DNA of 64,000 bases from Celeribacter baekdonensis (GTDB taxonomy: Bacteria > Pseudomonadota > Alphaproteobacteria > Rhodobacterales > Rhodobacteraceae): positions 62,001-126,000 of the forward strand of contig NZ_CP028472.1 of NCBI RefSeq assembly GCF_003047105.1, written 5' to 3'. A program made the translations under genes and the position numbers. The notes beneath the pieces are model-generated. The model worked only from the letters and a program-made list of their open reading frames with translations, was not told the origin of the DNA and did no database searches. Shown one piece after another: positions 8,113 through 15,323 of this stretch; within the stretch, counting starts at the first letter, position 1; the number at the start of each line of letters is the position of its first letter.

Positions 8113-9070
8113 GGCTTTGTCGTCCCAAAAGAATCATCAAAAACACCGCCGATCCAAGCACTCCGAGAATCGTCGCAATCGGGACTTCATAGGGTGCACG
8201 CAACACCCGCCCTAAAATATCGCAGAACAACAACAGCCCCGCGCCAAGGCTCGCCGCCCATGGCACCGCTGCACGCAGGTTGTCTCCGACCATCCGACTG
8301 ACAATATTTGGCACGATGAGGCCGAGAAACGGGATCGACCCAACGGTGACAACGACAACGGCAGTGATCACAGAGACGATCAAAAGCCCCAACCACATCA
8401 CCCCGCGATGGTTTAGCCCCAGCGTGATCGCAACATCGCTACCCATGCCGATGATCGAAAACCGATCCGCATAGAGATAGCCAATCACCGCCAAACCGCC
8501 GGTGATCCAAAGGAGTTCGTAGCGTCCGCGCAACACGCCGGAAAACTCGCCCGTGGTCCAAATGCCGAGATATTGCAGCAAATCGGTCTGATAGGCGAAA
8601 AATGTTGCCACAGCCCCAATCACCCCTCCCAACATCAGCCCGACCAAAGGCACGAGCAACGGTTGATGCGGCGGCAGCCGATCAAGAAGCCGCAAAAACA
8701 GCACCGTGCCCGCGATGGCAAAGCCGGACGCAAGGAGCATCTTGGCCAACATCGGTGCGGCCGGGAAAAAGAACACCGCAACAAGCAGACCGAGCCCCGC
8801 ACTTTCGGCCGTTCCCGCCGTGGCGGGTTCAACGAATTTGTTGCGCGTCAGCATTTGAAAGATCAGACCCGCAATCGCCATAGACGCCCCGGTCAGGATG
8901 AGCGCCACGGTGCGGGGCACCCGACTTGCCAGAAGAATGAGCGCATCATCGACTTGACCGTGAAGCACCGCACCAAAAGACATGTCAGCGACACCGGTGG
9001 TCAAAGACAGAAGCGCCATGACCAAAATGCTGGTCAAGGCGAGCCCCATATGAAGATGCAGAGATTTCAC
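8099..9070 (-). CDS. Iron-siderophore ABC transporter permease (first subunit)
   Basis: 323 residues of FecCD-type permease with RVPRTVALILTGASMAIAG near the N-terminus (family R-L-P-R motif), AITLGLNHRGVMWLGLL and the GSIPFLGLIVPNIVSRMVG motif before the last two helices. The start sits 11 bases downstream of the binding-protein stop. It pairs with the following permease to form the transmembrane heterodimer. Confidence 0.92.
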   Translation of the reverse strand: MKSLHLHMGLALTSILVMALLSLTTGVADMSFGAVLHGQVDDALILLASRVPRTVALILTGASMAIAGLIFQMLTRNKFVEPATAGTAESAGLGLLVAVFFFPAAPMLAKMLLASGFAIAGTVLFLRLLDRLPPHQPLLVPLVGLMLGGVIGAVATFFAYQTDLLQYLGIWTTGEFSGVLRGRYELLWITGGLAVIGYLYADRFSIIGMGSDVAITLGLNHRGVMWLGLLIVSVITAVVVVTVGSIPFLGLIVPNIVSRMVGDNLRAAVPWAASLGAGLLLFCDILGRVLRAPYEVPIATILGVLGSAVFLMILLGRQSHAVR

Positions 9071-9081
9071 AACAAAAACGC

Positions 9082-9990
9082 TTATTGAGCGGCGCCAAAG
9101 GCGGCGATAAATTGGTCTACTGTGTCTTGCAGCGAACGCACCCCGGTCGTGGCAATGTAAAAATCTGCCGGGTGGACATAGATCACCTGCCCTTTTTTCA
9201 TTGCCGTGGTTTGCGCCACCAGTTCATTGTCCAGTGTCACATCTGCGGTTGCGCCATCGCCATGCGTGGCTTTGGTCCGGTCAAAGACGATCAACCAATC
9301 TGGGTTGACCTCATGCAGGAACTCAAAACTGATGGCTTCGCCGTGGGTTTCCGCTTCGACCTTGTCCAAAAGCGGCTCCACGCCAAAGGTCTCATGCACC
9401 CATCCAAAGCGCGATCCCGGCCCAAAGGCGGACAGTTTCGGGCCATTGGTCATGATAATCAAACCTTTCCCTGCGTCTTTCGTCAGAGCCCGCAGGGTTA
9501 CGAGCGACGTGTGAAGGTGATCGACCAGCTCCGTCGCTTTGGCCTCTTTTCCAAACAGGGCACCAAGCTCGGTGGTTTGGGTTTTGACCACTTTTTCAAT
9601 ATCATCGGAGAATGGTGACATATCCACAGTTGGCGCGATTTTCTCCAAGGCCGCAATTTTTTCACGCGTGCGCGATCCCGCGAGGATAAGGTCAGGTTTG
9701 AGGGCAAAGACCTGCTCATAATCCGGCTCGAACAAGGTGCCGATACGGGGCCGCGTGCCATCATCTAAATGTTCCAATGCTGGAACATATATTGGTGAGG
9801 GAACGCCCGTCACATCAACACCCAACGCCGTCAGGGTGTCCAACACGCCAAGGTCGAATGTGATCACCTCAGTCGGGTCGGGCTGAACAGTGACTTTGCC
9901 GGCCAGTGTGGTCAATTGTGTTTCTGCCGCAGCCGCAGGGGCTGCAAAGGCAATCGCACATGCGACCCCCTTTAGGAGTTGTCCAAACAT
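9082..9990 (-). CDS. Iron-siderophore ABC transporter substrate-binding protein
   Basis: 302 residues from the ATG at 9990, chosen because it places a signal peptide (LLKGVACAIAFAAPAAAAE) right at the N-terminus; the frame stays open to an ATG at 10047 that has no such logic. It belongs to the helical-backbone metal/siderophore receptor family (PF01497): VITFDLGVLDTLTALG, LFEPDYEQVFALKPDLIL and GFGPGSR-type segments. Homologues include VctP and YclQ, periplasmic receptors for ferric catecholates or their precursors. First gene of the five-gene uptake operon. Confidence 0.92.
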   Translation of the reverse strand: MFGQLLKGVACAIAFAAPAAAAETQLTTLAGKVTVQPDPTEVITFDLGVLDTLTALGVDVTGVPSPIYVPALEHLDDGTRPRIGTLFEPDYEQVFALKPDLILAGSRTREKIAALEKIAPTVDMSPFSDDIEKVVKTQTTELGALFGKEAKATELVDHLHTSLVTLRALTKDAGKGLIIMTNGPKLSAFGPGSRFGWVHETFGVEPLLDKVEAETHGEAISFEFLHEVNPDWLIVFDRTKATHGDGATADVTLDNELVAQTTAMKKGQVIYVHPADFYIATTGVRSLQDTVDQFIAAFGAAQ

Positions 9991-10531
9991 CGCTTTGCTT
10001 TCTTTTAAGAAAGACTGACTCGTGGCGGCGGCTGGGAGGGCAGTCATGCATCAATAGATAAAAACGATTTAGACGATAAATTAACCGACAAAAAGAGTAA
10101 ACTTTAAAAAACGACCGTAGATGATGAACAAAGTCTTGGCTCGGACGGTCAAGCGATCTGTCAGTGTACCATCTGGGGCTGGATCGCTTACCGGCTCACG
10201 ATCACCCCCTCCTGAATCATATGCGAGATATCCAGAAGAAAGAGCCGATTCGAAATTTGCCTCCATGACCAGAGCTTGGGGTTCGAGGCTCTTCTTCTAC
10301 AACATGTTGAAAAATCACAAAAATAACACAAAAACTCTATCTTATCATAATGTTAACGCCAAAACTTAGAGTACAGCCTTAACACGCCACCTCTTCCCCG
10401 AGGGCTGAAAGATAAAAAAATATTGCCTCGTGATAACTTGCGTGTCATGAGTTGAGTTGTCGCAATGTGCCGTAAATAGCGCCGTTTAGCGACGAAACAA
10501 GAAAGACCCGGTAAGAGGTCAAAAAGGCAGA
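9991..10531. other. Intergenic region between siderophore operon and repABC
   Basis: About 540 bases between divergent operons. No credible gene. The first 100 bases are AT-rich and likely hold the siderophore operon promoter; I cannot identify a clear Fur, Irr or RirA box. The part 10300-10375 is again AT-rich and should contain the repA promoter and possibly RepA/RepB operator sites. Confidence 0.4.
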
Positions 10532-11734
10532 GTGAATTCAAACATGAAAACTGAAGATTCCAGTTCCATCGCAGCCTCCATTGCGTCAAATGCTGCGCGC
10601 TTGTCGGAAGCGCTCAATACCCATATGCGCAATAGCTTTCAGCCCGACAGCCGAAAAGCGCTGCGTAAATTCCACCCTGCCGAAGTATCTGAGCTCACTG
10701 GCATCAGTATGTCAAATCTCAGAACACGCCATCAGGAAGGCGACTTTCCTGACGTCGAGACAGATTCCCGTGGCCGCAGGCTCTACAGCGCAGAAGAGAT
10801 CGACCAAATCCGCCATGTGATGGCCCGGACGGGTCGGAATGGGGACACCTACCTCCCTGGCCGTCGCGAAAACGATGCTCTTCAGGTGATTTCCATCGTG
10901 AACTTTAAAGGTGGCTCAAGCAAAACGACCAGCGCCATCCACCTCGCACAGCGTTACGCATTGCGAGGCTATAGAGTGCTGGCCGTCGACATGGACCCAC
11001 AGGCCAGTTTGACGACGATGTTCGGATATCGTCCCGAAATCGAATTTGCTGAGAGCGGGACCGTGTATGACGCGCTCAAATACGATGACCCCGTTCCCTT
11101 GAGCCAAGTCATCCGCAAGACCTATTTTCACAATCTGGACCTCGCGCCTGCGGGGCTTTTGTTGTCTGAGTATGAGACCGAAACCGCCTATGCGCTTCAG
11201 CACCGGGTCGACCCGCCCTTCACACAGCGCCTCGCGATTGCGCTTGATGAAGTTGAGGCAAACTACGATCTCGTCATCATTGATTGTCCGCCTCAACTCG
11301 GCTTCACCACCATGACGGCATTGTTGGCGTCTACGGGCCTGTTGATCACAGTCGTTCCAAGCATGTTGGACGTCGCCTCAATGGCGCAATTCCTTGAAAT
11401 GGCTGGAGAAACTGTCCAAACTCTCGAAGAGGCGGCCGGGCCAATTGACTGGAATTTCCTCAAATTCTTGATTGCCAGATATGAACCAACGGACGTCCCG
11501 CAATCGCAAATGGCGGGGTTCCTGAGGTCGATTTTGCTCGATCAAGTTTTGACCACACCGATGCTCAAATCCACGGCAATCTCTGACGCCGGTATGACAC
11601 AGCAAACCATCTATGAGCTGGAGCCTTCGCAAGTTGTGAAAAAGACGCTGGATCGCATCCTTGAAAGCGTGAACGGCGTCGCTGACGAGTTCGAAAAGAC
11701 GATCCAGCACGCTTGGGGAAGGGAGACTGACTGA
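10532..11734 (+). CDS. repA: RepABC plasmid partitioning ATPase RepA (ParA type)
   Basis: About 400 residues. Start is GTG at 10532 or ATG four codons later. A MerR-like winged-helix segment at about residues 46-95 (EVSELTGISMSNLR, then SRGRRLYSAEEID) precedes a ParA ATPase with deviant Walker A KGGSSKTT (126-133), VDMDPQASLTTMFG and LVIIDCPPQLGFTT. In repABC plasmids RepA segregates copies with RepB and parS and autorepresses the operon. Its stop overlaps the ATG of repB (TGATGG). Confidence 0.96.
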   Translation: MNSNMKTEDSSSIAASIASNAARLSEALNTHMRNSFQPDSRKALRKFHPAEVSELTGISMSNLRTRHQEGDFPDVETDSRGRRLYSAEEIDQIRHVMARTGRNGDTYLPGRRENDALQVISIVNFKGGSSKTTSAIHLAQRYALRGYRVLAVDMDPQASLTTMFGYRPEIEFAESGTVYDALKYDDPVPLSQVIRKTYFHNLDLAPAGLLLSEYETETAYALQHRVDPPFTQRLAIALDEVEANYDLVIIDCPPQLGFTTMTALLASTGLLITVVPSMLDVASMAQFLEMAGETVQTLEEAAGPIDWNFLKFLIARYEPTDVPQSQMAGFLRSILLDQVLTTPMLKSTAISDAGMTQQTIYELEPSQVVKKTLDRILESVNGVADEFEKTIQHAWGRETD

Positions 11735-12711
11735 TGGCTCGTAGAAACCTGTTTCAGCCCCCTGCCCCACCCAGCACAAGCAGCACCACGGCCACCAGCG
11801 GTGAGCAAAAATCACGCTTTCCCAATACCGGCGCTATGAGTGGTGTCAAATCGACCTTGAAGGATGTCGCCAGCAATGCCGTGCGAGAGATTTCGGTCGA
11901 TGTCATTGAAGAGAATGGCCCCAAGGACCGCCTCACCTTTACGGATGCCGATGTTGTAGCCCTTGCGGCGAGCATCAAGGCCCATGGTCAACAAGTCCCC
12001 ATAATGGTTCGGCCTCTCGCGGATCGACCCGGGCATTATCGGATTGTGTACGGTCGCCGCAGATTGCGCGCCTTACGATCTCTTGGGCTACCCGCAAAAG
12101 CTCTTGTCCGATCACTGTCTGACGAAGAGGCCATTCTCGCCCAAGGGCAGGAAAACACACAGCGCTTGGACCCCAGCTTTATTGAAAAAGCGCTCTTTGC
12201 GGCCGAGTTGGCCACAACTGGCTACGAGCAAGCGATCATTCTTGACGCTTTAGCTGTCGATAAGCCGATGCTGTCGCGCATGACCAAGGTCGCGCGATCC
12301 ATTCCCCAGTCCGTCATCGAACAGATTGGGTCCGCCCATGGCATCGGACGGCGCCGCTGGGAAGAGCTGGCCGACCAGATGCGCACTCATGATGTCGATC
12401 TTGAACAGATCGCTCAAACGCTTGACCTCGATGCGGCCAAGACCTCTGACGACCGGTTTGGGTTGATCAGTGATGCGGTTGCTCGGGCGGTGACGGCCAA
12501 AGCAACTGCGAAACCAGCCCCCTCCCCTACCCTGACGGTCAAACTGGGTGATGGAACAGTCTCGGCTGAGGTTAAGGAAACGGCACGCGCTTTGACAGTT
12601 AAACTGTCAAAGTCCGAAGCCCCAGAATTTGTTCAGTGGGTGCGTGACAGCGCCGAAGCTGAACTTACGCGTCTCTATGAGGCGTGGCAGTCGGCCCAAA
12701 CGCCGGACTGA
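11734..12711 (+). CDS. repB: RepABC plasmid partitioning protein RepB (ParB type)
   Basis: 325 residues. The N-terminal ParB domain has VPIMVRPLADRPGHYRIVYGRRRLRALRSLG with the arginine-rich box and the following AQGQENTQRLDPSFIEKALFA motif (about residues 95-150). A helix-turn-helix follows (LDALAVDKPMLSRMTKVARSIP). In repABC replicons RepB binds parS and, with RepA, drives partition and repression. Overlaps repA by one base. The likely targets are the two identical 16-bp palindromes at 12987 and 14038. Confidence 0.96.
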   Translation: MARRNLFQPPAPPSTSSTTATSGEQKSRFPNTGAMSGVKSTLKDVASNAVREISVDVIEENGPKDRLTFTDADVVALAASIKAHGQQVPIMVRPLADRPGHYRIVYGRRRLRALRSLGLPAKALVRSLSDEEAILAQGQENTQRLDPSFIEKALFAAELATTGYEQAIILDALAVDKPMLSRMTKVARSIPQSVIEQIGSAHGIGRRRWEELADQMRTHDVDLEQIAQTLDLDAAKTSDDRFGLISDAVARAVTAKATAKPAPSPTLTVKLGDGTVSAEVKETARALTVKLSKSEAPEFVQWVRDSAEAELTRLYEAWQSAQTPD

Positions 12712-12755
12712 CCAATCAACGAGCAGACCCACATAAAAAGGAGCACGACCAACAG

Positions 12756-12795
12756 CCCAAAAAGAAAGAGCCCCCCAAGGTTTCCCTAGGAGAGC
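12756..12795 (-). terminator. Intrinsic terminator of the ctRNA
   Basis: On the minus strand GCTCTCCTAGG-GAAA-CCTTGGGGGGC folds into a hairpin and is followed by TCTTTCTTTTTG. This is the best intrinsic terminator in the replication region and orients the ctRNA against repC. Confidence 0.65.
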
Positions 12796-12812
12796 CCAAT
12801 CTGTTCTTTGCA
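12756..12812 (-). ncRNA. Predicted repABC counter-transcribed RNA (ctRNA)
   Basis: From the promoter-like boxes above, transcription would start near 12812 and end at an intrinsic terminator: an 11-bp stem (arms 12785-12795 and 12770-12780, one U-U mismatch and some G-U pairs) closed by a GAAA tetraloop, followed on the minus strand by TCTTTCTTTTT (12769-12756 region). The resulting RNA of about 55-60 nt agrees with sizes known for repABC ctRNAs. The 5' end is inferred. Confidence 0.65.
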
Positions 12813-12936
12813 CTTTCAGATTTACCAGCTTCTCCACGTCAGTCAACAACAACCGATTCGGTTGACCAATTTTTGTTGCCTTTTTTCTGATTTAGGACCT
12901 GACGGGGCCTTTCAGACCAGGTTGTCGTGAAAAAAC

Positions 12937-14031
12937 ATGGCATTTAAACAGGCAACCGCACCCATTGGGTTGCGGAACACAGAGCTATTGTCCGCGGACA
13001 ATTCGATTCCAGAGCGGCACATCGTGATCGCAACTCTCAGACATGCAGCCCCTCGCCTAGGCCTCAGTGCCTCTGTGATTGCGACCTTGGACGCGATGCT
13101 TTCATGCCTCGCACCAAAACGGAATCACCACACCGTCTTCGCATCGAACACAACCCTCACCTTCCGTCTGAACGGTATCTCAGACCGGACCATCCGGCGC
13201 CACGCAGCCGTGTTGCAAGATCTGGGTCTCCTCATCCGTCGCGACAGTCCCAACAGAAAGCGGTTCACAAAACACAACAGCCACGAAGGCACCGCCCTCC
13301 GGTTTGGCTTTGATCTGTCACCTCTCTTTTCAAGGTTGCACGAGCTTGCCGCTCTCGCCGCTGAGGTCCTCAGAGAGAAAGAGCAAATCGAATACCTACG
13401 CGCCAAAATTAGAGCTGCCGCCAACGACAGCCTGCGGATCAATCCAGATGATGAGGTTGCCCTTCAAACCTTGCGCAGCCTTCGTCGCAAATTGTCACTC
13501 GACGACTGCGAAACCCTGTTAGCAGAGCTTACTGTCACCACGGTTGAAGCAGAAACAACCGACGATATTCCTGCTCATCCAACAACAACACTGTCCGGCA
13601 GCGACGGCCATTTTGTCCGGCACCTTCATAAGTCAAATAAAGAACATATTGATAAAGAAGCAGACAGTGTAAAAAAAGAGACGCCCTCATCCCAGCCAGA
13701 ACAGCCAATCACTATTCCTGAACTGCTGTCAGCGTGCCCTGAAGCCGCACAGTTTTCATTGAAAAACATCGAAACAGTTCACGATGTCGTGGCACATGCA
13801 AGGACACTTGCACCAATGTTGGGCATCAGTAGCCAAAGCTATGAAGCTGCGCATCGCCGTCTTGGAGCCCTAAGAGCGGCGGCGACAGTTTGGGCAATTA
13901 TGCAGTTCCACGACAAAATCAAAGCCATCGGTGCATATTTTAGGGCCATCACCACTGGGGCAAAAAGTGCTGATTTTAGCCCAGAGAAACTCGTCAGACG
14001 TCTTGCAGTCGCAAAAACTTATGCCGCTTAA
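12937..14031 (+). CDS. repC: RepABC plasmid replication initiator RepC
   Basis: 364 residues with the RepC layout: an N-terminal DNA-binding half (LLSADNSIPERHIVIATLRHAAPRLGLSA, a winged helix with ISDRTIRRHAAVLQDLGLLIRRDSPNRKRF at about residues 80-110) and a C-terminal half (YEAAHRRLGALRAAATVWAI, FRAITTGAKSADFSPEKLVRRLA). RepC initiates replication; the origin of these plasmids lies inside repC. A parS-type palindrome lies within codons near residue 17-22 and another immediately follows the stop. An AT-rich stretch at 13628-13685 is the likely origin. Confidence 0.95.
   Translation: MAFKQATAPIGLRNTELLSADNSIPERHIVIATLRHAAPRLGLSASVIATLDAMLSCLAPKRNHHTVFASNTTLTFRLNGISDRTIRRHAAVLQDLGLLIRRDSPNRKRFTKHNSHEGTALRFGFDLSPLFSRLHELAALAAEVLREKEQIEYLRAKIRAAANDSLRINPDDEVALQTLRSLRRKLSLDDCETLLAELTVTTVEAETTDDIPAHPTTTLSGSDGHFVRHLHKSNKEHIDKEADSVKKETPSSQPEQPITIPELLSACPEAAQFSLKNIETVHDVVAHARTLAPMLGISSQSYEAAHRRLGALRAAATVWAIMQFHDKIKAIGAYFRAITTGAKSADFSPEKLVRRLAVAKTYAA
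12987..13002. promoter_or_regulatory. parS-type palindrome inside repC 5' end
   Basis: Perfect 16-bp palindrome ATTGTCCGCGGACAAT, identical to the copy at 14038. repABC centromere sites are 16-bp palindromes bound by RepB, located in or around the rep genes. It is translated as part of RepC (LLSADN). Confidence 0.8.
13628..13685. other. AT-rich segment in repC, likely oriV
   Basis: A run rich in A (AGTCAAATAAAGAACATATTG, continuing to GTAAAAAAAGAG) within the GC-richer repC gene, coding a Lys/Glu-rich linker between the two RepC halves. In studied repABC plasmids the origin maps to an AT-rich block at this relative position. Assignment is by analogy. Confidence 0.5.
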
Positions 14032-14034
14032 TCT

Positions 14035-14056
14035 AATATTGTCCGCGGACAATATT
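14035..14056. promoter_or_regulatory. parS-type palindrome downstream of repC
   Basis: The 16-bp palindrome ATTGTCCGCGGACAAT (14038-14053) is extended here to a perfect 22-bp palindrome beginning AAT and ending ATT. Same sequence as within repC, 1.05 kb away; both probably bind RepB. Confidence 0.8.
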
Positions 14057-14158
14057 TTACATCCCGTGAGCTTGCGCAGGTTTGGATGAGTGTGAATCTA
14101 TTCCGCGCAGCGCGAATTCAAAAATGGTGCCAAGCGCCAAATTTGTACGGCCCCTATT

Positions 14159-15205
14159 CTACAACCCTGCGGCCTTGGTCAGGTTGACGCGGAACCTGTC
14201 GCGGCGGCGTTGGTAGCGGCGGGTCATTTCGGCACTGGCATGGCCGAGATGCTTTTGCACATAGCGCTCATCAACTTCGGCGGAACTGGCAAGCCCCGCG
14301 CGCAAGCTGTGGCCGGAGAACAGCGCAAGCCGGTCCTTTTCCGGCAGATCGGATCGGATGCCCGCGGCCAAAACGGTTTGCTTGATCAGTCGTGCGACAT
14401 GCTTGTCCGAGAGACGCGTCTCCAACGCGCGGGTGCCATCCTGCGACGCGCGGCGAAACACTGGACCAATGTCGATCTTGGCGAAATGCAGCCAGTGTTC
14501 CAGCGCGTGGACAGGGCAGGTTTGCTGCGAGGACCCGCGCCCGATCTCGACCTCGCGCCATCCGGTTTTGCCGCGAAAGGTCAGCACAACCCCGGCGTCC
14601 AAAATCTCGATCCAACCTTTGCCGTCCAGCGTGTCATCCTTGCGCCTGTCGAGGCTGACAATCTCGGACCGACGCAACCCGCCCGCAAAGCCCAAAAGCA
14701 AGATTGCCCGGTCGCGCAGCCCACGCAAATCGAACCCCAAAGTGGCGACCATGGCGCGGATATCATCGGCAAGAACCGCTTCCTTCTGCACTGGCGGGCG
14801 GGCGTGTTTGCGTTTGATCCCGGCCAGCACCGTGGAGATGTGGCGGTCTTTGCGATCGAGCGTAAAGCCGCGGTTCTGGTAGTGCCACGCCAACCCAGAG
14901 AGGCGGCGTTCGATGGTCGACACAGACAGGGCAGGGGACCGATCATCGGGGGACGCACAGTTGGCAATGTAGAAGCCGATCACTTCGGCAGAGGGGGGCA
15001 GGGGCTCTGCACCGCGCCGCCGACACCAGCGGGTGAAATGCGCCCAATCTGCCGCATAGGCGGCGTTGGTGTTTTCTGAGGTTGCCCCGCGGGCATAATC
15101 GCGCGCTGTATCCACCAATCGGTCCAAAGTGCCAGACCCTGCGACATGGGCGGGGAGGGTGATCTCCGGTGTCGGTCTGCCGGAATTCTTGAGACTGCGT
15201 TCCAT
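14159..15205 (-). CDS. Tyrosine recombinase / site-specific integrase
   Basis: 348 residues with a SAM-like N-terminal domain (SENTNAAYAADWAHFTRWCRRRG, then P-P-S-A-E-V-I-G-F-Y) and a complete catalytic domain: R178 in GGLRRSE, H299 and R302 in SGHSLRAG, H322 in LGH and the nucleophile Y331 in RRYQRR. Such enzymes integrate elements or resolve cointegrates. It lies divergent from tniA, 119 bases apart, and a dif-like dyad that would suit such an enzyme lies past tniQ at 18966. I infer it acts as the resolution or integration partner of the tni element. Alternative: an unrelated integrase that landed here. Confidence 0.92.
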   Translation of the reverse strand: MERSLKNSGRPTPEITLPAHVAGSGTLDRLVDTARDYARGATSENTNAAYAADWAHFTRWCRRRGAEPLPPSAEVIGFYIANCASPDDRSPALSVSTIERRLSGLAWHYQNRGFTLDRKDRHISTVLAGIKRKHARPPVQKEAVLADDIRAMVATLGFDLRGLRDRAILLLGFAGGLRRSEIVSLDRRKDDTLDGKGWIEILDAGVVLTFRGKTGWREVEIGRGSSQQTCPVHALEHWLHFAKIDIGPVFRRASQDGTRALETRLSDKHVARLIKQTVLAAGIRSDLPEKDRLALFSGHSLRAGLASSAEVDERYVQKHLGHASAEMTRRYQRRRDRFRVNLTKAAGL

Positions 15206-15302
15206 GTGTTTTCAATAGCTTGCCTGTGTCGCATTTCTGAAACCGATTCAAGGTATGTGAGACTGGACGCCGATTTGAATCACCATTGGTGAGACTATCC
15301 GG
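15187..15302. repeat. Left-end transposase-binding repeats of the tni element
   Basis: Three inverted copies of the motif found at the right end (AGTCTCA): TTGAGACTGCG at 15189, TATGTGAGACTGG at 15254 and TTGGTGAGACTATCCGG at 15286. On the minus strand they read AGTCTCA(a/c)- as at the right end but in opposite orientation. This is the arrangement of Tn7/Tn402-type TniA (TnsB) binding sites. A possible outer terminus is TGTCGCAT at 15227, matching TGTCGGAT (minus strand) at 18914. Confidence 0.6.
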
Positions 15303-15323
15303 CATCCATGCACTGAGTAAGTT

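Larger units (their letters stand above)
12712..12936. other. repB-repC intergenic region (incompatibility/antisense RNA region)
   Basis: In repABC replicons this gap carries the antisense RNA that limits RepC synthesis. Here the minus strand shows a promoter-like pair, TTGACT (12846-12841) and TAAATC (12824-12819) spaced by 16 bases, pointing at a strong hairpin plus T-run. The repC leader on the plus strand would be the target. Confidence 0.7.

Noticed and set aside
9991..10100. Fur box upstream of the siderophore operon
   Set aside because: The region is AT-rich but no 19-bp Fur-like or Irr/RirA-like consensus could be aligned with confidence.
14210..15079. 289-aa plus-strand open frame opposite the integrase
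   Set aside because: The minus strand has the complete R-H-R-H-Y catalytic set; the plus-strand frame has no recognisable domain.
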